Assembly: GCA_017302045.1 (NCBI GenBank)
Contig: JAFLED010000004.1
Location: 1 to 41,088 of the forward strand
DNA from: Spirochaetota bacterium
Lineage (GTDB): Bacteria > Spirochaetota > Leptospiria > Turneriellales > Turneriellaceae
Direction: 5' to 3'
Length of the DNA: 41,088 nucleotides
Part shown: piece after piece, positions 31,560 through 40,435 of the stretch
Numbering within the stretch: the first letter of the stretch is position 1
How the letters are laid out: the number at the start of each line of letters is the position of its first letter
The notes under the pieces: model-generated
The model's input: only the letters and a program-made list of their open reading frames with translations
Database searches by the model: none
What the model was told of the DNA's origin: nothing
Program-made: the position numbers and the translations under genes

Positions 31560-32875
31560 GTATTCGGCTGCGGCTTCTGGCGGCGCTGCTCGTCACTGCG
31601 GCCGTCGCATTCTATTTTCTCGGGCGCACGCTGATGGCTGACGTCAAGACGCGCTATTTTCAGGTGCTCGAAGATTCGTTGTCTGAAACAGCCTATCTTT
31701 TGGCTGCGGGCGCCGAACAAAACGTGCGCGATGGCCGTATCGACGTCGTACGCACGGCCCGCCTTGTCGATACAGTACTCGCACGCACGCTCGACGTCGA
31801 AATCTTCGGCGTGAAGAAAACGCGCATGCAGTTGCGCGTCTATATTACCGACGATAAGGGTAAGGTACTTTACGATTCCGCATATCTCGCAGCGGGTAAA
31901 GATTATTCGCGCTGGAACGACGTCTACCTCACGCTGCGCGGACGTTATGGCGCGCGATCGAGCCGCGACGATGTGCGTTATCCCGGCGTCAGTGTAAAAT
32001 ATATCTCGGCGCCGATACGCGCCGGTGGCAAGGTCGTCGGCGTGCTCACGACGGGAAAGCCCGCTGTCACGTTAGAGCAGGCTATCGAAGCAACGAAAGA
32101 AAAAATTCTCGCGACGATTGCGGTTGTCTTCGCGGGGTTTATCCTCATCGGTTTTGCGCTCAACTACTGGATCACGCGCCCGATACCGCGGCTCGAAGCC
32201 GAACTCGATGCGAAAAAATATATTGAAAATTTTGTACAGATGCTGACGCATGAATTTAAAACGCCCGTCGCGGGTATTCTCGGCGCGGCCGAAATTCTCG
32301 AACGCGAGCTGCCGGCCGAAGACCGCCGGCGTTTTCTGTCGAATATCGGGCGCGAAGCCGGTCGTATACAGCGGATCACCGAAAATCTGTTAACGGTCGC
32401 GCGGCTCGAGAATATGCATTCGCTCGGTGAAACCGAATGGGTGCATCTCGGAGAACTCGTGCGGCAGATAGCCGAAGACTCGACCGAGATGCTTGCGGCC
32501 AAGAATCTCAGACTTACGCTCGAAAGCGAAGAGCTTAGTGTGCAGGGCAATTATTTCTTTCTTTATCAGGCGGTGGTGAATGTTTTGCAAAACGCCATCG
32601 ACTTCTCCGCGTCAGGAGAGGAAATCCGCATCGCCGTCACGAAAAGCCGAACGGGGGTTGTGGTGTGCGTCGAAGATCATGGCGTCGGAATTCCCGATTA
32701 TGCGCGGGATAAAATTTTCACGAAATTTTATTCGCTCGAACGGCCCGATACAGGGCGCAAGGGTACAGGGCTGGGCCTGGCTTTTGTGGCGCAGGTGATG
32801 AAACTGCATGGCGGCAAGGTACGTCTCGAAAATCGTGTTACCGGCGGTGTGCGTGCCGTGCTCGAGTTTGGCTAA
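31556..32875 (+). CDS. creC: CreC sensor histidine kinase
   Basis: A 439-residue membrane kinase. TM1 (residues 3-23) and TM2 (185-205) flank a periplasmic sensor of about 160 residues with a Cache-like pattern (VYITDDKGKVLYDSAY and SVKYISAPIRAGGKVVGVLTTGKP). The H-box is QMLTHEFKTPVAGILGAAEIL with H232; the 'GAAEIL' ending is characteristic of CreC. The ATPase domain shows N (VVNVLQNAIDFS), G1 (VEDHGVGIP), F (FTKFYSLERP) and G2 (GTGLGLAFV) boxes. The start is GTG at 31556, overlapping the creB stop. It senses metabolic or envelope signals in enterobacteria. Confidence 0.93.
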   Translation: MSIRLRLLAALLVTAAVAFYFLGRTLMADVKTRYFQVLEDSLSETAYLLAAGAEQNVRDGRIDVVRTARLVDTVLARTLDVEIFGVKKTRMQLRVYITDDKGKVLYDSAYLAAGKDYSRWNDVYLTLRGRYGARSSRDDVRYPGVSVKYISAPIRAGGKVVGVLTTGKPAVTLEQAIEATKEKILATIAVVFAGFILIGFALNYWITRPIPRLEAELDAKKYIENFVQMLTHEFKTPVAGILGAAEILERELPAEDRRRFLSNIGREAGRIQRITENLLTVARLENMHSLGETEWVHLGELVRQIAEDSTEMLAAKNLRLTLESEELSVQGNYFFLYQAVVNVLQNAIDFSASGEEIRIAVTKSRTGVVVCVEDHGVGIPDYARDKIFTKFYSLERPDTGRKGTGLGLAFVAQVMKLHGGKVRLENRVTGGVRAVLEFG

Positions 32876-32887
32876 AAACTGGCCCCT

Positions 32888-32909
32888 GTAATGACATGGG
32901 TGTCATTAC
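32888..32909. promoter_or_regulatory. Perfect palindrome upstream of the GH18-like lipoprotein gene
   Basis: GTAATGACA (32888-32896) and TGTCATTAC (32901-32909) form a perfect 9-bp inverted repeat with a TGGG centre, 13 bp after the creC stop and 13 bp before the next start codon. It may be an operator or an mRNA hairpin that masks translation. It contains no TTCAC repeat. Confidence 0.5.
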
Positions 32910-32922
32910 GCATCGGTATCTT

Positions 32923-35544
32923 ATGTCTGCGCGCCGTGCGATCCCGCTTTTGGTTCTGGTTACACTCGCTGCAGGTTGTTTCAAGACCAAGCGCGGATTA
33001 CCCACGGCGGAAAAACCCAACCCTGAAGACGACGGTTGGGCGGCGAACGGCGAGCTGAGTTATGATTTCTCGCTGAAGAACATCCGTGCCGAGGTTTCAG
33101 GCACGACAGTCAAAATCAGCTGGGAGAGCGAACTCGAGGCCGACGCGCTTGTCGAATGGGGCGTGCAGGAATTTTCGGACCACCGTGTTTATAAAGAAGA
33201 AAGTACCAAGGCCCATCAGCTGACGCTCACCGGTCTCGCCGAAGGCCGCTATCGTTTTCGCGTCACCTCAGAAGTGAAACAGCGCGGTCTCAGGGCGCAG
33301 GTCGACAACCTCGGCGCGTTCTGGTTTCACGTGCGCGTTTTTCCCGCGGTGACGAATGTCAACGCGACGACAAATGCCGCGGCGCGCACCTTGACGGTGA
33401 CATGGACAACCGACCGCGACGCAACGGGTATTCTCGAACTCGGCAACGATCTTGCCTACGGCGATATCGTCGTCGACGAGGGGACATCCGGCACCGCGCA
33501 TTCGCTCACCGTCACGTTACCGTCGTATGGCGCGACGTATTATTACCGTCTGCTGAGTTTCGACGACGAGGGCGACCTCACGCTGAGCGACAATGCCGGT
33601 GCGGGTTATACGGTCGCGATTGCGAACCCTGCGCCGCCGCCGACTCCAGACGGCACGAATGCGAATCCGTATGTGATCAACACGAGTACGATTTCAACGA
33701 CGCCTGTGAATTATACGCACAGCGCGAATACCGCAACGAGTACGCAATCGCTGATCGGCAAATACGCGCCTGCGACGCAAGATGAAACCGGTAACGAGGT
33801 TGTGTATCAGTTCACGGTTGCGAAGGCAGTGCAGTTTAAAGCGCAGCTGACGGCAGGGCAGGGCGGCACTGTCGACAACGATCTGCATGTTCTCACTTCG
33901 CTCGCCACCACCCCCGTCGGCGGATTTCAAACCGCGACTCTCTACAACAACGATGCCGCCTTCCGCAACGACGTCAGCGTACCGAATGGTTCGCCGTCTG
34001 TCAATCTACCCGCAGGCACTTATTATATCGTCGTCGATGGTTTTAAACCCGCCGCTGGTGTGCCGAAGAACGGCGCGTTTACGCTGAATGTGCAGCTGAC
34101 CGAGATTGCGAGCTCTGACATCACGATCAATATCGGCGCGCTGCCTTATACCTATGTCGACAACACGCATAACACGGGGACCGTCGGCGCGCCCGACAGC
34201 ATCAATTTTTATCCCGGGTATACGCAGAACGAATCGGGCCCCGAGTATGTTTACACTTTCACCGTGCCAGCGAATAAAAAATACAAAGTTACCGCGACAC
34301 TGAGTGGGATGTCCACCGGCGTCGACATCGATATACACCTGCTGTCATCGCTCTCGCCGCTCGCGGTGCTGGCGCGCAACGACACAACTCTCACACAGAG
34401 CCTCGAAGCGGGCACCTATTACCTGGTCGCCGACACGTATGTAAATGCATCCGGCGTCGAAAAGAAAGGTGCTTACACTCTCACAGTCAACTTTGTCGAC
34501 GAAACCGCCGTCGTGGTGGCGAACCGCGTTGTACAGGGCTATCTGACATATTGGTCGTCTTCTACCTCGGGCATCCAGTGGGATAAACTCACGCACCTCA
34601 TCTGGTTCTGCCTCGAACCCAATGCCGACGGCAGTATCAAGACGACAAATGGCTGGGGCACGACATCTGCGGTCACAACCGCGAAGAACAACAACGTCAA
34701 GGTTTTGCTTTCTGTCTGTCTCTTCGGCGCCGATGCGATTGCGACGATGGTGAATTCGCCCACGAACCGCGCGCGCATGATTGCGAACATTGTCGCGCAG
34801 GTGAAACTGCGCGGCGCGCACGGGGCCGACCTCGACTTTGAGATTCCCGGCAAATCGGCGAAGACGGGGCTGACGCTGTTTGTGCAAGAGCTGCGCACCG
34901 CATTCAGCGCAGAGGGCAATGCACCCGACGGGCAGCCCTACCGCATTCACATGGCGCTGATGCCGATCGATTGGTCGGGCGCGTATGACATCGCGAATTT
35001 TATTAACTACCTCGATTATGCGATGGTGATGAGTTACGAAGGGCATAGCAGTTCGTCGCCGCAGGCGGGGCCGACGAATAAGCTCTATTCGCCCGTGCCG
35101 CCCTGGTCATACAATTTCTCTTATCAGTATTTTTTTAACCACTGGATCGGTAAGATGGGTTCGGCGAATGCGGGTAAACTTCTGGGCGGTGTCGGGTATT
35201 ATATGCAGGACTATGCCACCGAAAATTTCGCGATTCCGGGTAAGAGCCTCGGAGCGGGTTCTGCGAAGATCAAAATGTATTATCAGATTCTTCCGCTCGT
35301 AAAAAATCTTGTCCCCGATGGTGTGAATACAATTCTCGGGTACGAAAATACCATCAAGAATCCGTATTATTTTTACAAAGCCGGCGGCGTCAGCCACCAG
35401 GTCTGGTACGATACAAAAGATTCGCTGAAAACGAAGTACGACTACATCAAGTCGCGGCAGATGGGTGGCATTGGTATCTGGGCGCTCAACTACGATAAAG
35501 GCATTACCGATACGTGGGATGCCATTCGCGAAAGCTGGTGGTAG
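32923..35544 (+). CDS. GH18-like lipoprotein with FnIII-like and PPC-like domains
   Basis: An 873-residue lipoprotein with lipobox LAAG-C19. Residues about 40-225 hold two fibronectin-III-like beta domains (VSGTTVKISWESELEADALVEWG, RTLTVTWTTDRDATGILELG). Residues about 235-500 hold two PPC-type domains (NDLHVL...LPAGTYYIVVDGF and VDIDIHLLSSL...LEAGTYYLVADTY). The C-terminal third is a GH18-like barrel starting RVVQGYLTYWSSS. The motif D636-L-D638-F-E640 is present, with the glutamate acid/base, but His633 replaces the first Asp of the usual DGxDxDxE. It may bind or cleave chitin or peptidoglycan-type glycans. The ATG at 32923 was chosen because it gives the lipobox signal; an ATG at 32896 lies in the palindrome. 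Confidence 0.85.
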   Translation: MSARRAIPLLVLVTLAAGCFKTKRGLPTAEKPNPEDDGWAANGELSYDFSLKNIRAEVSGTTVKISWESELEADALVEWGVQEFSDHRVYKEESTKAHQLTLTGLAEGRYRFRVTSEVKQRGLRAQVDNLGAFWFHVRVFPAVTNVNATTNAAARTLTVTWTTDRDATGILELGNDLAYGDIVVDEGTSGTAHSLTVTLPSYGATYYYRLLSFDDEGDLTLSDNAGAGYTVAIANPAPPPTPDGTNANPYVINTSTISTTPVNYTHSANTATSTQSLIGKYAPATQDETGNEVVYQFTVAKAVQFKAQLTAGQGGTVDNDLHVLTSLATTPVGGFQTATLYNNDAAFRNDVSVPNGSPSVNLPAGTYYIVVDGFKPAAGVPKNGAFTLNVQLTEIASSDITINIGALPYTYVDNTHNTGTVGAPDSINFYPGYTQNESGPEYVYTFTVPANKKYKVTATLSGMSTGVDIDIHLLSSLSPLAVLARNDTTLTQSLEAGTYYLVADTYVNASGVEKKGAYTLTVNFVDETAVVVANRVVQGYLTYWSSSTSGIQWDKLTHLIWFCLEPNADGSIKTTNGWGTTSAVTTAKNNNVKVLLSVCLFGADAIATMVNSPTNRARMIANIVAQVKLRGAHGADLDFEIPGKSAKTGLTLFVQELRTAFSAEGNAPDGQPYRIHMALMPIDWSGAYDIANFINYLDYAMVMSYEGHSSSSPQAGPTNKLYSPVPPWSYNFSYQYFFNHWIGKMGSANAGKLLGGVGYYMQDYATENFAIPGKSLGAGSAKIKMYYQILPLVKNLVPDGVNTILGYENTIKNPYYFYKAGGVSHQVWYDTKDSLKTKYDYIKSRQMGGIGIWALNYDKGITDTWDAIRESWW

Positions 35545-35588
35545 TCTAAAATCTTTCGACTGTCTGTCTGAATCGCCGGGTCTGCCGC

Positions 35589-36827
35589 GTGGCAGCCTCC
35601 CGCGCAAGCGCGTCGTTTATCTTCATTACGATTCTTCTCGATGTTATCGGCTTCGGATTGATCATACCCGTGATGCCGAAAATGGTGTCGAAGTTTACAT
35701 CCAACGATATCGAGACCAACCAATGGTATATGATCATGACTGCCAGTTATGGCATCATGCAGTTCTTTTTCTCGCCGATTCTCGGTGCGCTCTCCGATAA
35801 GTTCGGTCGGCGCCCGGTGATTCTGATCTCGATTGTCGGCCTCGGACTCGATTTTATCTTGCAGGGCATTGCATGGTCGATTCCCGTACTTTTTGCCGCG
35901 CGGCTTTTAGGCGGCATCACCGGCGCGAGTTTTTCGGTGGGTAGCGCCTACATCGCCGACGTCACCACGAATGAAGATCGCGCAAAAGGTTTCGGCATGA
36001 TCGGTATGGCATTCGGTATCGGCTTTATTCTGGGGCCGATGCTCGGCGGTTTTCTCGGCGATTATAGAGCGGAATACCCCTTTTTCGCCGCGGCGGGTTT
36101 CTCGCTCTTGAACGCCGTCTACGGTTTCTTTGTGCTGCCCGAATCGCTGCCGCATAACCTGCGCACGCCGTTCTCGCTCAAAAAGGCGAACGCTTTCTCG
36201 GCGCTCAAGGGTCTTGTCGAACTCAAGGGCCTCGGCATGTTTATTCTCGCGATTGCGATGACGAACCTTGCGCAGTTCATGATGCATTCTGTCTGGGTGC
36301 GTTATACCGAAACACGCTTCTTCTGGACGCCGAAAGATAACGGTATTGCGCTCTTCTGTGTGGGTATTTCAGCTGCGATCGTACAGGGTGGCCTGCTCGG
36401 CGTACTCATCAAAAAATTCGGCGAAGTCAGTCTTGCCAAGATCGGGCTCTTTTTCTGCGCGCTGCAGTTTTTACTGATGGGGTTGGCCCCCGCGGGCTTT
36501 TACATGTATGTAATTCTCGCGATCTGCATTCTTGCCAATGCGGCCGGGCCCTCGCTGCAGGCGCATGTTTCGCGCTGCGTACCGCCCGAGAAGCAGGGCA
36601 TTGCGATGGGGTCGCTGACCTCGATTGCAAGTCTTTGCCAGGTAGCCGCGCCTTTTATCGCCCTGACGATTCTCTCGAAATTCACGCACGCACCAGGCGC
36701 GATCAACACGCTGCAGGCAGGCATGCCGTTCTTTGCGAGTGCAGTTTTACAATTTCTTGCGTTTGCGATCGCCGTCTGGTATTTCGCACATGAATCCGAT
36801 GCGATGAAAGAACTGCGCCGGGCTTAA
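35589..36827 (+). CDS. MFS transporter (DHA1/TetA-like)
   Basis: A 412-residue twelve-helix transporter. TM1 contains [21 protein letters not shown]. Motif A in the 2-3 loop is [12 protein letters not shown], and motif C in TM5 is [15 protein letters not shown]; both are typical of drug/H+ antiporters. TM4 reads [23 protein letters not shown], as in TetA and related carriers. The start is GTG at 35589 with no strong Shine-Dalgarno, 44 bp after the GH18-like gene. The substrate is unknown; TetA-like proteins of this type export diverse compounds. It converges on the TPR gene. Confidence 0.87.
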   Translation: MAASRASASFIFITILLDVIGFGLIIPVMPKMVSKFTSNDIETNQWYMIMTASYGIMQFFFSPILGALSDKFGRRPVILISIVGLGLDFILQGIAWSIPVLFAARLLGGITGASFSVGSAYIADVTTNEDRAKGFGMIGMAFGIGFILGPMLGGFLGDYRAEYPFFAAAGFSLLNAVYGFFVLPESLPHNLRTPFSLKKANAFSALKGLVELKGLGMFILAIAMTNLAQFMMHSVWVRYTETRFFWTPKDNGIALFCVGISAAIVQGGLLGVLIKKFGEVSLAKIGLFFCALQFLLMGLAPAGFYMYVILAICILANAAGPSLQAHVSRCVPPEKQGIAMGSLTSIASLCQVAAPFIALTILSKFTHAPGAINTLQAGMPFFASAVLQFLAFAIAVWYFAHESDAMKELRRA

Positions 36828-36833
36828 AAAAAA

Positions 36834-36916
36834 CTATAGATCTTCCGTGATCATCGGCTTACCGCAAAGATGCCATCGTGGCAGCGGTAAGCCTATAAAT
36901 CTTCCGTAATCATCGG
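36834..36916. repeat. Hairpin flanked by a duplicated TPR-gene terminus
   Basis: A 24-bp direct repeat (36834-36857 and 36893-36916; 22 of 24 bases identical) encodes the PMITEDL-stop end of the TPR protein twice on the minus strand. Between the copies lies a hairpin. GGCTTACCGC (36856-36865) pairs with GCGGTAAGCC (36884-36893). After a five-base bulge, TGCCA pairs with TGGCA around TCG. It sits between convergent genes and probably also ends transcription. Confidence 0.65.
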
Positions 36917-39900
36917 AGGAACATAATCCATGATCACGGGTACGTTTTCGCCCTCACCGAGCGCTTTGCGCTTGAAGCTGAGACGAATGTTGAGGTTGGC
37001 GATTTCGTTTTCTTTGCCGATGCGTTTCGAATTCTCGATGGATTTCCAGTAGTGCATGAGCGACTTCTGTTCGTCGTCGAGCATTTCGTAGATCGCCCCG
37101 ATATTGTTTTCGATAATGGCAAGGTTCGACATCAGCCGCGCGTGTTTCTCGTTTGAGGCGTCGATGCGGGTTATCGTACCGACCTGCGCGTTGTAGCGGT
37201 CTTGCGAATAGAAGAGTAAGCCCAGCGCGCTGTCGAGATATTTCTCGCGTTTACCCGCGGCGGTCTCTTCGACCGCAAGGCGGTAATAACAATGCGACTG
37301 CGCGAGACTCAGATTCGGCAGCGAGGCCGTCTTTTCGGGATCGATTTTTTCCCAATCGGCGAGCGCGCCGCGGTGGTCGTTCTTCACGAATTTCGACCAG
37401 CCCGAAAAATACATGAGATCGCTTTCGGCCTTGGTGCCGGCGATGCCGAGACTGCGCGCTTCGTTGAATTCGAGCTCGATACGGTCGAGGTGCGCGAGCA
37501 GGGCATGCGATCCGCTGTCGGATGCCGAGCGGTACTTCTGCGTTTCTTTGAGGCGCAGCCATGTCTCCGAATTCGCGAGATCGCGTATCGCATCGAGGTA
37601 CATCGCCTTGCCCATGTTGAAAGAGATAATGCCGACGGGCGCGTCGGAGAGCGTCTCGTCCTGCTCGTTTTCGCCGAGTTCGGCGAGTTTATCGGGGGCG
37701 CTCAGCTGTTTTGCCAGTCGCAAAAGTTCGGTGGCACCCGAAAAATCGTTAAGCGAGGTTAATAGCTCGGCGCGGTCGTTGAGCGCCATGAAGTGGCGCG
37801 GGTCATAGTGAAACGCGTACTCGAACTGCTTGAGTGCCATACGCACCTGATTTTTGTCTTTGGCATACGAGCGGGCGCGCTGGTAATAGCCCTCGGCGAA
37901 GCGCGTACCCTCGTGTTTGACGCCAAAACTGTCTGTTTCACTCGAACTGAAGATAGAATTGAGCAGGTCATCGGTGCGCGTTTTCAGCTGCTGACCTGTG
38001 AGCATGTTTGCCGGCGAGATATTGTATTTCACGCGCAGCTCGTTTTCTGCGGGAAGATCGATATAGAAGGCGGCGAGGCGCGCCTTGATGTACATCGGCA
38101 GCTTGTTCTCGATCTTCTTGTTCTTTACCATCGTATGGTGCTGAATCACCATGCGCGGGTCGTTGTTGAGATGAAAGAGTTTGATGAGCGACTTTAAGAC
38201 ACCGGCATGCGCCGTGGCATTTTCAGGCTCCTTGTCGAGAATCTTCTTATAATAGTCGAGCGCGCGGTCATAGTCTTTTTCATGGTAGAAGATATCGCCG
38301 ATACCCATGACGGCACGATCCATCATTTCTTCTTTTTTGAACGAAGGTGTCGCGGGGTTTGCCATCAGCACGCGGCGGTAATAATCGGCACCGAGAAAAT
38401 TGTTCTTGTAAGGTTCGCGGCCGAAACGCCGCGACGGGTTCGAATGAAACTGACCGAGTGCGAGCAGAACCTGCGCTTCGTCTCGCCGGTTATCGAGATG
38501 TGAAATGACGTATGCGCCTTTTTTACCCATCGCCAGCGGCGTGCCGTTCACGTTCACCATGGTTTCGCCGCCGGCATACGCAACGACCGGCACGCGTTTC
38601 AGCGCACCGAATAATTCGCCGCTCGAACGGATTTCTTTGTCGCCGACCCGCGCGGCCTGGCCAGGCAGTTTCACTTCGGCGAAGAGTTTTGCGAAAGCTT
38701 CGGCATAGAGACCTTTGTAACGGTAGGCATCCGCGTATTGCAAATAGGCGTAGGTGTCTTTATCGTAATAGCTGAGCGCTTTTTCAAACTGGCGCTCCGC
38801 TTCGGGTACCGCCTGGCTACCGCGTTGCAGAATCATGTCGCGGCCTTTCGCCACAGCCTGCCGGTAGAAATAGGGTTTGAGTAGCGCAAAATACGTACCA
38901 CCGACGACGGCGATGAGTACAAACGCCGCGATCGCGCCGAAGCGCGTGAGTTTGATGAGGCGTTCCTGGCGTGCAAGACCTTCGTCTGTGTACTCGGGCC
39001 GCGCCATGACGATACGCGGGCCCTCGCTGTCGGCGAGTTCTTCGGGTATTTCTTCGACGTTTTTAGAATCGAGCCACGCGCTGATTTCATTCGCCGATGC
39101 GCCTTCGGATAAGAGTCGCATCAGCTCGGTCGAATCCGCCGGCTTCATATTCTCGTCGAGCAGCGCCTTGCTCAGACGGCGGCGCAGCGGCGAGGGAAAA
39201 GACCGCAGCGTGTCGCGCACACGGCGCAGCGTCGCCGGGTCGACAGTCGCGGCTTCTTCGGCCGCCAGCGAACTCAGGTCTGAAGAGAGCGAAGCGCCTG
39301 CGAGCGCGCCTGCCGCGGCACCGGCACCCAGCGCAACTTCGGGCGAAAGGTCGTCGAGCGAGGGTGCGGCTGAATCGAAGTTAAATGCGTCGTCTTGCTG
39401 CGCAACAGCCGGCGCAGAATCGAAATCACTCAGGTCGGGCGCAGGGGTATCGCCAAGATCCATGGGAGCATCGGCAGCCGGAGCCATCGCGTTGAGCCCG
39501 TAGCTCGCCGGCGCATCAAAATTAAAATCGCTGCCTGTATCCGGTGCTGCGGCATCGGGCAGGGCAAAATCGTCGCCCGCCGGTGCGCCAAAATCGAGTG
39601 CGTCACTGGCAGGTTCTGTTGCGGGTTCGCCGGGCAGGTCGAAATCCAACGCGGGCGCTTCGTTGGCTGGTGCGCCGAAATCGGCGCCAAAGTCGGTTTC
39701 GGCCGCGGGGGTAGTGTCGGCCGGAGCATCAAAGTTAAAGTCGCTGCCTGTGTCTGCCGCGGCTGTTTCAGGCAGAGTAAAATCGTCGGTGGCCGCTGGG
39801 GCATCAGAAGTCGCCGGTGGCAGATCGAAGTTGCCAAAATCCATATCGCCCGCTGCGGGGGCGGCAGGTTCTGCGGGAGGCGCATCGAAATTAAAATCGC

Positions 39901-40369
39901 TTGCGAGATCGTCGCTGCCCGCTGTCGGCGCGGGTTCAATGCCAGGTAGTGCAAAATCACCTGTATCAGAGGCCTCGACCAGCGGATCTGCTGCTGGCAG
40001 ATTCGTAACGGCTTCGGGTGGAGTATCAAAATCCATCGCCGGTGCGTCGTCGAGGGGGACATCCAACGGCACATCTTTGGGCTCGTCGGCAGCCGCGGGA
40101 GCGTCGAAATTATCGACGTCCATGTTCATGATATCGTCGAATTTCGAGAGGTCTGCGACGGGACGCTTGGGCGCAGCCGCGTCGACGGCCGCGGCGCCCA
40201 GGGCAGCGGCACCAGATACTTCGTCGCCTTCTTCGCCCTCAGGCCGGTCTTCGGTCTGGTCGAGATCGACCTGTCCCGGCGCTTTCAGAAAGAAACTGGT
40301 GAGTTCCTTAATGGTTTCGAGCTCTTCAGGGCTATACGTGATTTCGGGTTTTGCTTGCTCGTCGGCCAT
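36893..40369 (-). CDS. Giant TPR membrane protein with repetitive acidic N-terminus (possible flagellar-collar FlcA-like)
   Basis: An 1158-residue protein without a signal peptide. A short helical start (ITYSPEELETIKELTSFFLKAPG) is followed by about 270 residues of low-complexity Ala/Asp/Pro/Phe repeats. A conserved helical segment comes next (ATLRRVRDTLRSFPSPLRRRLSKALLDENM, TELMRLLSEGASANEISAWLDS). One transmembrane helix lies at about 473-496 (FGAIAAFVLIAVVGGTYFALL). Some 650 periplasmic residues with TPR units follow (AVPEAERQFEKALSYYDKDTYAYLQYADAYRYKGLYAEA, KDYDRALDYYKKILDKEPENATAHAGV, MALKQFEYAFHYDPRHFMALNDRAEL). The cytoplasmic-tail/TM/periplasmic-TPR plan recalls the spirochaete collar protein FlcA, but identity is not proven. 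Confidence 0.8.
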   Translation of the reverse strand: MADEQAKPEITYSPEELETIKELTSFFLKAPGQVDLDQTEDRPEGEEGDEVSGAAALGAAAVDAAAPKRPVADLSKFDDIMNMDVDNFDAPAAADEPKDVPLDVPLDDAPAMDFDTPPEAVTNLPAADPLVEASDTGDFALPGIEPAPTAGSDDLASDFNFDAPPAEPAAPAAGDMDFGNFDLPPATSDAPAATDDFTLPETAAADTGSDFNFDAPADTTPAAETDFGADFGAPANEAPALDFDLPGEPATEPASDALDFGAPAGDDFALPDAAAPDTGSDFNFDAPASYGLNAMAPAADAPMDLGDTPAPDLSDFDSAPAVAQQDDAFNFDSAAPSLDDLSPEVALGAGAAAGALAGASLSSDLSSLAAEEAATVDPATLRRVRDTLRSFPSPLRRRLSKALLDENMKPADSTELMRLLSEGASANEISAWLDSKNVEEIPEELADSEGPRIVMARPEYTDEGLARQERLIKLTRFGAIAAFVLIAVVGGTYFALLKPYFYRQAVAKGRDMILQRGSQAVPEAERQFEKALSYYDKDTYAYLQYADAYRYKGLYAEAFAKLFAEVKLPGQAARVGDKEIRSSGELFGALKRVPVVAYAGGETMVNVNGTPLAMGKKGAYVISHLDNRRDEAQVLLALGQFHSNPSRRFGREPYKNNFLGADYYRRVLMANPATPSFKKEEMMDRAVMGIGDIFYHEKDYDRALDYYKKILDKEPENATAHAGVLKSLIKLFHLNNDPRMVIQHHTMVKNKKIENKLPMYIKARLAAFYIDLPAENELRVKYNISPANMLTGQQLKTRTDDLLNSIFSSSETDSFGVKHEGTRFAEGYYQRARSYAKDKNQVRMALKQFEYAFHYDPRHFMALNDRAELLTSLNDFSGATELLRLAKQLSAPDKLAELGENEQDETLSDAPVGIISFNMGKAMYLDAIRDLANSETWLRLKETQKYRSASDSGSHALLAHLDRIELEFNEARSLGIAGTKAESDLMYFSGWSKFVKNDHRGALADWEKIDPEKTASLPNLSLAQSHCYYRLAVEETAAGKREKYLDSALGLLFYSQDRYNAQVGTITRIDASNEKHARLMSNLAIIENNIGAIYEMLDDEQKSLMHYWKSIENSKRIGKENEIANLNIRLSFKRKALGEGENVPVIMDYVPPMITEDL
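39334..40114 (-). repeat. Degenerate Phe/Asp/Pro repeats in the TPR protein N-terminus
   Basis: Units such as DDFTLPETAAADTGSDFNFD (near 39735-39795) and DDFALPDAAAPDTGSDFNFD (near 39510-39570) recur, as do shorter DFNFDAP, DFGAP and DFDLPGE blocks. The similarity is visible in the DNA too, which suggests recent duplication. The region is acidic and predicted disordered. Confidence 0.75.
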
Positions 40370-40390
40370 GTCTTTTCTGCCGGGGTTTAT

Positions 40391-40431
40391 CCCTCAAGTA
40401 TTTATCGGTTTTTCCGAAAATAATTTGAGGG
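40391..40431. promoter_or_regulatory. Long imperfect palindrome in the divergent promoter region
   Basis: CCCTCAAGTATTTATCGG (40391-40408) and CCGAAAATAATTTGAGGG (40414-40431) pair at 14 of 18 positions around TTTTT. The ends CCCTCAA/TTGAGGG are perfect. The right arm contains the GAGGG that serves as ribosome-binding site for the plus-strand gene, so it may control both genes. Confidence 0.5.
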
Positions 40432-40435
40432 ATTT

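Noticed and set aside
36834-36916. CRISPR or insertion-sequence remnant at the duplicated gene end
   Set aside because: Only two repeat copies, no cas genes, no transposase and no terminal inverted repeats typical of an IS.
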